Of a DNA stretch of 64,000 nucleotides, positions 1 through 10,505 are shown one piece after another. Location: positions 1,369,001 through 1,433,000 of the forward strand of contig CAMDTW010000641.1 in assembly GCA_945910005.1 (NCBI GenBank), in the 5' to 3' direction. The translations under genes and the position numbers were made by a program. The stretch comes from Isoperla grammatica (taxonomy: Eukaryota; Arthropoda; Insecta; Plecoptera; Perlodidae). Below the pieces are notes generated by a model. That model saw nothing but the letters and a program-made list of their open reading frames with translations. It was not told where the DNA came from and made no database searches. The number at the start of each line of letters is the position of its first letter. Position 1 is the first letter of the stretch.

Positions 1-94
1 AGTGACATAGAAGCCACTACATGCAACATATCAGGACAACGCATGTTTCCTTGCTTGTGACGGTGACTGTACTTGATAAACCCTGCGCTGAGTC
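1..94 (+). repeat. Reference monomer of the satellite
   Basis: This first full unit is used as the reference. Blocks in order: AGTGACAT (1-8), AAGCCACTAC (11-20), ATGCAAC (21-27), a CpG-variable CATATCAGG or GTATGAGG segment (28-35), ACAACGCATG (36-45), TTTCC (46-50), TTGCTTGTGACGG (51-63), TGACTGTACTTGATAAA (64-80), CCCTGCGCTGAGTC (81-94). The pentamer GTGAC recurs at monomer positions 2-6, 57-61 and 63-67, so the monomer may hold traces of an older short repeat. That last point is weak, since the segments between do not align well. Confidence 0.95.
19..46. other. Dyad inside the monomer (ACATGC / GCATGT)
   Basis: Positions 19-24 (ACATGC) and 41-46 (GCATGT) are perfect reverse complements separated by 16 bases. 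The dyad recurs in most monomers. Units with T at monomer position 19 (ACTTCATGC) keep a 5-bp arm, CATGC / GCATG. Units with TACATGG or CATTC lose part of the left arm. Short dyads are common in centromeric satellites and have been proposed to favour cruciforms or dimeric protein binding. Any function here is inference, and the arms are short. Confidence 0.6.
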
Positions 95-96
95 AG
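88..96. promoter_or_regulatory. CTGAGTCAG palindrome at monomer junction (AP-1/MARE core-like)
   Basis: When monomer position 90 is G, the junction between monomers reads CTGAGTCAG, a perfect odd palindrome containing TGAGTCA, the consensus AP-1 element and core of the Maf recognition element. Most monomers have A or T at this position (CTAAGTCAG, CTTAGTCAG) and lack it. It recurs at fixed HOR slots, for example at 276-284 and near 1,126. A chance match of seven bases is plausible. No promoter is otherwise evident. Confidence 0.25.
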
Positions 97-518
97 TGAC
101 ATGAAAGCCACTTCATGCAACATATGAGAACAACGCATGTTTCCTCGCTTGTGACGGTGACTGTACTTGATAAACGCTGCGCTAAGTCAGTGACATGAAA
201 GCCACTACATGCAACATATCAGGACAACGCATGTTTCCTTGCTTGTGACGGTGACTGTACTTGATAAACCCTGCGCTGAGTCAGTGACATAAAAGCCACT
301 TCATGCAACATATGAGAACAACGCATGTTTCCTCGCTTGTGACGGTGACTGTACTTGATAAACGCTGCGCTAAGTCAGTGACATGAAAGCCACTTCATGC
401 AACATATGAGAACAACGCATGTTTCCTCGCTTGTGAAGGTGACTGTACTTGATAAACCCTGCGCTAAGTCAGTGACATAGAAGCCACTACATGCAACGTA
501 TGAGGACAATGCATGTTT

Positions 519-535
519 CCTCGCTTGTGGCGGGT
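519..535 (+). promoter_or_regulatory. CENP-B-box-like 17-mer in the +1-G monomer (speculative)
   Basis: The known CENP-B box core is NTTCGNNNNANNCGGGN. Here 519-535 matches seven of nine fixed positions in the right spacing: C for T at the first fixed base, T for A at the central A, with TCG and CGGG intact. The inserted G creates the CGGG; ordinary monomers read GACGGTG and match fewer positions. The same form occurs at 896-912, 1,826-1,842, 5,772-5,788, 7,078-7,094, 29,292-29,308, 41,347-41,363 and 52,630-52,646, always in the same HOR slots. Two mismatches in essential positions make binding by a canonical CENP-B doubtful. Confidence 0.25.
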
Positions 536-897
536 GACTGTACTTGATAAACCCTGCGCTAAGTCAGTGACATGAAAGCCACTTCATGCAACATATGAGA
601 ACAACGCATGTTTCCTCGCTAGTGACGGTGACTGTACTTGATAAACCCTGCGCTAAGTCAGTGACATAGAAGCCACTACATGCAACGTATCAGAACAACG
701 CATGTTTCCTTGCTTGTGACGGTGACTGTACTTTACAAACCCTGCGCTAAGTCAGTGACATAGAAGCCACTACATGCAACGTATGAGGACAACGCATGTT
801 TTCTTGCTTGTGACGGTGACTGGACTTGATAAACCCTGCGCTAAGTCAGTGACATAGAAGCCACAACATTCAACATATCAGGACAACGCATGTTTCC

Positions 898-1048
898 TCG
901 CTTGTGGCGGGTGACTGTACTTGATAAACCCTGCGCTAAGTCAGTGACATGAAAGCCACTTCATGCAACATATGAGAACAACGCATGTTTCCTCGCTTGT
1001 GACGGTGACTGTACTTGATAAACCCTGCGCTAAGTCAGTGACATAGAA
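898..1048 (+). repeat. Conversion-like patch inside a monomer pair
   Basis: In copies 2-5 of domain A the corresponding ~150 bp has GACGGTCACTG, TACATGGAACG and CTATGTCAG. Here it instead matches the sequence four monomers upstream (521 onward, offset 377): TCGCTTGTGGCGGG, then ACTTCATGC and ATGAGAACAAC, then CTAAGTCAGTGACATAG, switching back at GCAACTAC. Monomer count is unchanged, so replacement rather than insertion occurred. The same patch is at 29,671-29,822 and 41,349-41,500. Confidence 0.75.
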
Positions 1049-1318
1049 GCAACTACATGCAACATATCAGGACAACGCATGTTTCCTTGCTTGTGACGGT
1101 GACTTTACTTGATAAACCCTGCGCTGAGTCAGTGATATAGAAGCCACTACATGCAACATATCAGGACAACGCATGTTTCCTTGCTTGTGACGGTGACTGT
1201 ACTTGATAAACCCTGCGCTATGTTAGTGACATAGAAGCAACTACATGCAACGTATGAGGACAACGCATGTTTCCTTGCTTGTGACGGTGACTGTACTTGA
1301 TAAACCTTGCGCTAAGTC

Positions 1319-1400
1319 AGTGACATAGAAGCCACTTCATGCAACGTATCAGGACAACGCATGTCTCCTTGCTTGTGACGGTGACTGTACTTGATAAACC
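1319..1400 (+). repeat. 82-bp monomer (12-bp deletion), first of a recurring set
   Basis: The monomer starting at 1,319 ends in AAACC and the next begins TTTGACATAG at 1,401, so 12 bp around GCGCTAAGTCAG are missing. The same form recurs at fixed HOR positions near 6,652, 16,320, 21,571, 25,878, 27,278, 30,173, 31,758, 33,341, 37,556, 38,956, 41,850, 43,436, 45,019, 47,638, 49,128 and 54,916. The variant TTTCACAAAG is found near 59,696 and 62,222. One ancestral deletion spread by HOR amplification is the simplest reading. Confidence 0.88.
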
Positions 1401-4400
1401 TTTGACATAGAAGCCACTACATGCAACGTATCAGGACAACGCATGTTTCCTTGCTTGTGACGGTGACTGTACTTGATAAACCTTGCGCTAAGTCAGTGAC
1501 ATAGAAGCCACTACATGCAACGTATGAGGACAACGCATGTTTCCTTGCTTGTGACGGTGACTGTACTTGATAAAACCCTGCGCTAAGTCAGTGACATAGA
1601 AGCTACTACATGCAACGTATGAGGACAACGCATGTTTCCTTGCTTGTGACCTTGACTGTACTTGATAAACCCTGCGCTAAGTCAGTGACATGAAAGCCAC
1701 TACATGCAACGTATGAGGACAACGCATGTTTCCTTGCTTGTGACGGTGACTGTACTTGATAAACCCTGCGCTAAGTCAGTGACATAGAAGCCACTACATG
1801 CAACGTATGAGGACAATGCATGTTTCCTCGCTTGTGGCGGGTGACTGTACTTGATAAACCCTGCGCTAAGTCAGTGACATGAAAGCCACTTCATGCAACA
1901 TATGAGAATAACGCATGTTTCCTCGCTTGTGACGGTGACTGTACTTGATAAACCCTGCGCTAAGTCAGTGACATAGAAGCCACTACATGCAACGTATCAG
2001 AACAACGCATGTTTCCTTGCTTGTGACGGTGACTGTACTTTACAAACCCTGCGCTAAGTCAGTGACATAGAAGCCACTACATGCAACGTATGAGGACAAC
2101 GCATGTTTTCTTGCTTGTGACGGTGACTGGACTTGATAAACCCTGCGCTAAGTCAGTGACATAGAAGCCACAACATTCAACATATCAGGACAACGCATGT
2201 TTCCTTGCTTGTGACGGTCACTGTACTTGATAAACCCTGCGCTAAGTCAGTGACATGAAAGCCACTACATGGAACGTATGAGGACAACGCATGTTTCCTT
2301 GCTTGTGACGGTGACTGTACTTGATAAACCCTGCGCTATGTCAGTGACAAGAAAGCAACTACATGCAACATATCAGGACAACGCATGTTTCCTTGCTTGT
2401 GACGGTGACTGTACTTTACAAACTTTGCGCTAAGTCAGTGACATAGAAGCCACTACATGCAACGTATGAGGACAACGAATGTTTTCTTGCTTGTGACGGT
2501 GACTGGACTTGATAAACCCTGCGCTAAGTCAGTGACATAGAAGCCACTACATTCAACATATCAGGACAACGCATGTTTCCTTGCTTGTGACGGTCACTGT
2601 ACTTGATAAACCCTGCGCTTAGTCAGTGACATGCAAGCCACTACATGGAACGTATGAGGACAACGCATGTTTCCTTGCTTGTGACGGTGACTGTACTTGA
2701 TAAACCCTGCGCTATGTTAGTGACATGAAAGCCACTACATGCAACATATCAGGACAACGCATGTTTTCTTGCTTGTGACGGTGACTTTACTTGATAAACC
2801 CTGCGCTGAGTCAGTGACATAGAAGCCACTACATGCAACATATCAGGACCACGCATGTTTCCTTGCTTGTGACGGTCACTGTACTTGATAAACCCTGCGC
2901 TATGTCAGTGACATGAAAGCCACTACATGCAACATATCAGGACAACGCATGTTTCCTCGCTTGTGACGGTGACTGTACATGATAAACCCTGCGCTAAGTC
3001 AGTGACATAAAAGCCACTACATGCAACATATCAGGACAACGCATGTTTCCTTGCTTGTGACGGTCACTGTACTTGATAAACCCTTCGCTAAGTCAGTGAC
3101 ATGAAAGCCACTACATGCAACATATCAGGACAACGCATGTTTCCTTGCTTGTTACGGTGACTGTACTTGATAAAACCCTGCGCTAAGTCAGTGACATAGA
3201 AGCTACTACATGCAACGTATGAGGACAACGCATGTTTCCTTGCTTGTGACCTTGACTGTACTTGATAAACCCTGCGCTAAGTCAGTGACATGAAAGCCAC
3301 TACATGCAACGTATGAGGACAACGCATGTTTCCTTGCTTGTGACGGTGACTGTACTTGATGAACCCTGCGCTAAGTCAGTGACATAGAAGCCACTACATG
3401 CAACATATCAGGACTACTCATGTTTCCTTGCTTGTGACGGTCACTGTACTTTATAAACCCTGCGCTAAGTCAGTGACATGAAAGCCACTACATGCAACGT
3501 ATGAGGACAACTCATGTTTCCTTGCTTGTGACGGTGACGTTACTTGATAAACCCTGCGCTAAGTCAGTGACATGAAAGCCCCTACATGCAACGTATCAGG
3601 ACATTGCATGTTTTCTTGCTTGTGACGGTGACTGTACTTGATAAACCCTGCGCTAAGTCAGTGACATAGAAGCCACTACATGCAACGTATGAGGACAACG
3701 CATGTTTCCTTGCTTGTGACGGTGACTGCACTTGATAAACCCTACGCTAAGTCAGTGACATAGAAGCCACTACATGCAACGTATGAGGACAACGCATGTT
3801 TCCTTGCTTGTGACGGTGACTGTACTTGACAAACCCTGCGCTAAGTCCGTGACATAGAAGCCACTATATGCAACTTAGGAGGACAACGCATGTTTCCTTG
3901 CTTGTGACGGTGACTGTACTTGATAAACCCTGCGCTGAGTCAGTGACATGAAAGCCACTTCATGCAACATATCAGGACAACGCATGTTTCCTTGCTTGTG
4001 ACGTTGACTGTACTTGATAAACCCTGCGCTTAGTCAGTGACATAGAAGCCACTACATGCGACATATCAGGACAACGCATGTTTCCTTGCTTGTGACGGTG
4101 ACTGTACTTGATAAACCCTGCGCTAAGTCAGTGACTTTGAAGCCACTACATGCAACATATCAGGACAACGCATGTTTCCTTGCTTGTGACGGTGACTGTA
4201 CTTGATAAACCCTGCGCTAAGTCAGTGACGTAGAAGCCACTACATGCAACATATCAGGACAACGCATGTTTCCTTGCTTGTGACGGTGACTGTACTTGAT
4301 AAACCCTGCGCTATGTCAATGACATAGAAGCCACTACATGCAACGTATGACAACGCATGTTTCTTTGCTTGTGACGGTGACTGTACTTGATAAACCATGC

Positions 4401-5253
4401 GCTAAGTCAGTGACATAGAAGCCACTACATGCAACATATCAGGACAACGCATGTTTCCTTGCTTGTGACGGTGACTGTACTTGACAAACCTTGCGCTAAG
4501 TCAGTGACATAGAAGCCACTACATGCAACGTATGAGGACAACGCATGTTTCCTCTATTGTGACGGTGACTGTTCTTGATAAACCCTGCGCTAAGTCAGTG
4601 ACGTAGAAGCCACTACATGCAACGTATGAGGACAACGCATGTTTTCTTGCTTGTGACGGTGACTGTACTTGATAAACCCTGCGCTAAGTCAGTGACATAG
4701 AAGCCACTACATGCAACGTATGAGGACAACGCATGTTTCCTTGCTTGTGACGGTGACTGTACTTGATAATTCCTGCGCTAAGTCAGTGACATAAAAGCCA
4801 CTACATGAAACATATCAGGACAACGCATGTTTCCCTGCTTGTGACGGTGACTGTACTTGATAAACCTTGCGCTAAGTCAAAGACATGAAGGCCACTTCAT
4901 GCAACATATCAGGACAACGCATGTTTCCTTGCTTGTGACGGTGACTGTACTTGATAAACCCTGCGGTTAGTCAGTGACCTAGAAGCCACTACATGCAACA
5001 TATCAGGACAACGCATGTTTCGTTGCTTGTGACGGTGACTGTACTTGATAAACCCTGCGCTAAGTCAGTGACATGAAAGCCACTTCATGAAACATATGAG
5101 AACAACGCATGTTTCCTTGCTTGTGACGGTGACTGTACTTGATAAACCCTGCGCTAAGTCAGTGACATAGAAGCCACTACATGCAACATATGAGTACAAC
5201 GCATGTTTCCTCGCTTGTGACGGTGACTGTACTTGATAACCCTGCGCTAAGTC

Positions 5254-8200
5254 AGTGACATAGAAGCCACTACATGCAACATATCAGGACAACGCATGTT
5301 TCCTTGCTTGTGACGGTGACTGTATTTGATAAACCCTTCGCTGAGTCAGTGACATGAAAGCCACTTCATGCAACATATGAGAACAACGCATGTTTCCTCG
5401 CTTGTGACGGTGACTGTACTTGATAAACGCTGCGCTAAGTCAGTGACATGAAAGCCACTACATGCAACATATCAGGACAACGCATGTTTCCTTGCTTGTG
5501 ACGGTGACTGTACTTGATAAACCCTGCGCTGAGTCAGTGACATGAAAGCCACTTCATGCAACATATGAGAACAACGCATGTTTCCTCGCTTGTGACGGTG
5601 ACTGTACTTGATAAACGCTGCGCTAAGTCAGTGACATGAAAGCCACTTCATGCAACATATGAGAACAACGCATGTTTCCTCGCTTGTGAAGGTGACTGTA
5701 CTTGATAAACCCTGCGCTAAGTCAGTGACATAGAAGCCACTACATGCAACGTATGAGGACAATGCATGTTTCCTCGCTTGTGGCGGGTGACTGTACTTGA
5801 TAAACCCTGCGCTAAGTCAGTGACATGAAAGCCACTTCATGCAACATATGAGAACAACGCATGTTTCCTCGCTTGTGACGGTGACTGTACTTGATAAACC
5901 CTGCGCTAAGTCAGTGACATAGAAGCCACTACATGCAACGTATCAGAACAACGCATGTTTCCTTGCTTGTGACGGTGACTGTACTTTACAAACCCTGCGC
6001 TAAGTCAGTGACACTGAAGCCACTACATGCAACGTATGAGGACAACGCATGTTTTCTTGCTTGTGACGGTGACTGGACTTGATAAACCCTGCGCTAAGTC
6101 AGTGACATAGAAGCCACAACATTCAACATATCAGGACAACGCATGTTTCCTTGCTTGTGACGGTCACTGTACTTGATAAACCCTGCGCTAAGTCAGTGAC
6201 ATGAAAGCCACTACATGGAACGTATGAGGACAACGCATGTTTCCTTGCTTGTGACGGTGACTGTACTTGATAAACCCTGCGCTATGTCAGTGACAAGAAA
6301 GCAACTACATGCAACATATCAGGACAACGCATGTTTCCTTGCTTGTGACGGTGACTTTACTTGATAAACCCTGCGCTGAGTCAGTGATATAGAAGCCACT
6401 ACATGCAACATATCAGGACAACGCATGTTTCCTTGCTTGTGACGGTGACTGTACTTGATAAACCCTGCGCTATGTCAGTGACATAGAAGCAACTACATGC
6501 AACGTATGAGGACAACGCATGTTTCCTTGCTTGTGACGGTGACTGTACTTGATAAACCTTGCGCTAAGTCAGTGACATAGAAGCCACTTCATGCAACGTA
6601 TCAGGACAACGCATGTCTCCTTGCTTGTGACGGTGACTGTACTTGATAAACCTTTGACATAGAAGCCACTACATGCAACGTATCAGGACAACGCATGTTT
6701 CCTTGCTTGTGACGGTGACTGTACTTGATAAACCTTGCGCTAAGTCAGTGACATAGAAGCCACTACATGCAACGTATGAGGACAACGCATGTTTCCTTGC
6801 TTGTGACGGTGACTGTACTTGATAAAACCCTGCGCTAAGTCAGTGACATAGAAGCTACTACATGCAACGTATGAGGACAACGCATGTTTCCTTGCTTGTG
6901 ACCTTGACTGTACTTGATAAACCCTGCGCTAAGTCAGTGACATGAAAGCCACTACATGCAACGTATGAGGACAACGCATGTTTCCTTGCTTGTGACGGTG
7001 ACTGTACTTGATAAACCCTGCGCTAAGTCAGTGACATAGAAGCCACTACATGCAACGTATGAGGACAATGCATGTTTCCTCGCTTGTGGCGGGTGACTGT
7101 ACTTGATAAACCCTGCGCTAAGTCAGTGACATGAAAGCCACTTCATGCAACATATGAGAATAACGCATGTTTCCTCGCTTGTGACGGTGACTGTACTTGA
7201 TAAACCCTGCGCTAAGTCAGTGACATAGAAGCCACTACATGCAACGTATCAGAACAACGCATGTTTCCTTGCTTGTGACGGTGACTGTACTTTACAAACC
7301 CTGCGCTAAGTCAGTGACATAGAAGCCACTACATGCAACGTATGAGGACAACGCATGTTTTCTTGCTTGTGACGGTGACTGGACTTGATAAACCCTGCGC
7401 TAAGTCAGTGACATAGAAGCCACAACATTCAACATATCAGGACAACGCATGTTTCCTTGCTTGTGACGGTCACTGTACTTGATAAACCCTGCGCTAAGTC
7501 AGTGACATGAAAGCCACTACATGGAACGTATGAGGACAACGCATGTTTCCTTGCTTGTGACGGTGACTGTACTTGATAAACCCTGCGCTATGTCAGTGAC
7601 AAGAAAGCAACTACATGCAACATATCAGGACAACGCATGTTTCCTTGCTTGTGACGGTGACTGTACTTTACAAACTTTGCGCTAAGTCAGTGACATAGAA
7701 GCCACTACATGCAACGTATGAGGACAACGAATGTTTTCTTGCTTGTGACGGTGACTGGACTTGATAAACCCTGCGCTAAGTCAGTGACATAGAAGCCACT
7801 ACATTCAACATATCAGGACAACGCATGTTTCCTTGCTTGTGACGGTCACTGTACTTGATAAACCCTGCGCTTAGTCAGTGACATGCAAGCCACTACATGG
7901 AACGTATGAGGACAACGCATGTTTCCTTGCTTGTGACGGTGACTGTACTTGATAAACCCTGCGCTATGTTAGTGACATGAAAGCCACTACATGCAACATA
8001 TCAGGACAACGCATGTTTTCTTGCTTGTGACGGTGACTTTACTTGATAAACCCTGCGCTGAGTCAGTGACATAGAAGCCACTACATGCAACATATCAGGA
8101 CCACGCATGTTTCCTTGCTTGTGACGGTCACTGTACTTGATAAACCCTGCGCTATGTCAGTGACATGAAAGCCACTACATGCAACATATCAGGACAACGC

Positions 8201-10505
8201 ATGTTTCCTCGCTTGTGACGGTGACTGTACATGATAAACCCTGCGCTAAGTCAGTGACATAAAAGCCACTACATGCAACATATCAGGACAACGCATGTTT
8301 CCTTGCTTGTGACGGTCACTGTACTTGATAAACCCTTCGCTAAGTCAGTGACATGAAAGCCACTACATGCAACATATCAGGACAACGCATGTTTCCTTGC
8401 TTGTTACGGTGACTGTACTTGATAAAACCCTGCGCTAAGTCAGTGACATAGAAGCTACTACATGCAACGTATGAGGACAACGCATGTTTCCTTGCTTGTG
8501 ACCTTGACTGTACTTGATAAACCCTGCGCTAAGTCAGTGACATGAAAGCCACTACATGCAACGTATGAGGACAACGCATGTTTCCTTGCTTGTGACGGTG
8601 ACTGTACTTGATGAACCCTGCGCTAAGTCAGTGACATAGAAGCCACTACATGCAACATATCAGGACTACTCATGTTTCCTTGCTTGTGACGGTCACTGTA
8701 CTTTATAAACCCTGCGCTAAGTCAGTGACATGAAAGCCACTACATGCAACGTATGAGGACAACTCATGTTTCCTTGCTTGTGACGGTGACGTTACTTGAT
8801 AAACCCTGCGCTAAGTCAGTGACATGAAAGCCCCTACATGCAACGTATCAGGACATTGCATGTTTTCTTGCTTGTGACGGTGACTGTACTTGATAAACCC
8901 TGCGCTAAGTCAGTGACATAGAAGCCACTACATGCAACGTATGAGGACAACGCATGTTTCCTTGCTTGTGACGGTGACTGCACTTGATAAACCCTACGCT
9001 AAGTCAGTGACATAGAAGCCACTACATGCAACGTATGAGGACAACGCATGTTTCCTTGCTTGTGACGGTGACTGTACTTGACAAACCCTGCGCTAAGTCC
9101 GTGACATAGAAGCCACTATATGCAACTTAGGAGGACAACGCATGTTTCCTTGCTTGTGACGGTGACTGTACTTGATAAACCCTGCGCTGAGTCAGTGACA
9201 TGAAAGCCACTTCATGCAACATATCAGGACAACGCATGTTTCCTTGCTTGTGACGTTGACTGTACTTGATAAACCCTGCGCTTAGTCAGTGACATAGAAG
9301 CCACTACATGCGACATATCAGGATAACGCATGTTTCCTTGCTTGTGACGGTGACTGTACTTGATAAACCCTGCGCTAAGTCAGTGACTTTGAAGCCACTA
9401 CATGCAACATATCAGGACAACGCATGTTTCCTTGCTTGTGACGGTGACTGTACTTGATAAACCCTGCGCTAAGTCAGTGACGTAGAAGCCACTACATGCA
9501 ACATATCAGGACAACGCATGTTTCCTTGCTTGTGACGGTGACTGTACTTGATAAACCCTGCGCTATGTCAATGACATAGAAGCCACTACATGCAACGTAT
9601 GACAACGCATGTTTCTTTGCTTGTGACGGTGACTGTACTTGATAAACCATGCGCTAAGTCAGTGACATAGAAGCCACTACATGCAACATATCAGGACAAC
9701 GCATGTTTCCTTGCTTGTGACGGTGACTGTACTTGACAAACCTTGCGCTAAGTCAGTGACATAGAAGCCACTACATGCAACGTATGAGGACAACGCATGT
9801 TTCCTCTATTGTGACGGTGACTGTTCTTGATAAACCCTGCGCTAAGTCAGTGACGTAGAAGCCACTACATGCAACGTATGAGGACAACGCATGTTTTCTT
9901 GCTTGTGACGGTGACTGTACTTGATAAACCCTGCGCTAAGTCAGTGACATAGAAGCCACTACATGCAACGTATGAGGACAACGCATGTTTCCTTGCTTGT
10001 GACGGTGACTGTACTTGATAATTCCTGCGCTAAGTCAGTGACATAAAAGCCACTACATGAAACATATCAGGACAACGCATGTTTCCCTGCTTGTGACGGT
10101 GACTGTACTTGATAAACCTTGCGCTAAGTCAAAGACATGAAGGCCACTTCATGCAACATATCAGGACAACGCATGTTTCCTTGCTTGTGACGGTGACTGT
10201 ACTTGATAAACCCTGCGGTTAGTCAGTGACCTAGAAGCCACTACATGCAACATATCAGGACAACGCATGTTTCGTTGCTTGTGACGGTGACTGTACTTGA
10301 TAAACCCTGCGCTAAGTCAGTGACATGAAAGCCACTTCATGAAACATATGAGAACAACGCATGTTTCCTTGCTTGTGACGGTGACTGTACTTGATAAACC
10401 CTGCGCTAAGTCAGTGACATAGAAGCCACTACATGCAACATATGAGTACAACGCATGTTTCCTCGCTTGTGACGGTGACTGTACTTGATAACCCTGCGCT
10501 AAGTC
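5254..10505 (+). repeat. Domain A higher-order repeat, copy 2 (56 monomers, 5,252 bp)
   Basis: This is the cleanest example of the domain A unit: 56 monomers, where 56 x 94 = 5,264 and the net indel balance is -12 (four +1 insertions, one -12, one -3, one -1). Its monomers occur in the same order as in copies 1 (after 1,574), 3 and 4. Private or shared markers include CTTCGCTGAGTC near 5,336, GACACTGAAGCC near 6,010 (shared with copies 3-5) and GGATAACGC near 9,322 (private). Two paralogous internal blocks, starting near 5,797 and 7,105, resemble each other and are told apart by GAGAACAAC versus GAGAATAAC. Confidence 0.92.

Larger units (their letters stand above)
1..5253 (+). repeat. Domain A higher-order repeat, copy 1 (56 monomers, hybrid head)
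   Basis: The unit runs from the landmark at 1 to the next at 5,254: 56 monomers, 5,253 bp. It is one base longer than copies 2, 4 and most likely the ancestral unit, because it has three one-G insertions (near 530, 907 and 1,837) where copy 2 has two. It also carries two one-A insertions (GATAAAACCC at 1,569 and 3,169), one 12-bp deletion (1,401), one 3-bp deletion (near 4,350) and one 1-bp deletion (near 5,239). Bases 1 to about 1,573 follow domain B (28,774-30,346, constant offset 28,773) rather than the other domain A copies. From 1,574 on it matches copies 2 and 4 with scattered single-base differences. Confidence 0.9.

Noticed and set aside
1569..3360. A full 1.6-kb internal duplication in the domain A unit
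   Set aside because: Similarity at offset 1,600 (GATAAAACCC, AGCTACTAC, GACCTTGAC) covers only about two monomers (1,569-1,790 versus 3,169-3,390) before monomer types diverge, so it is a small dispersed copy.
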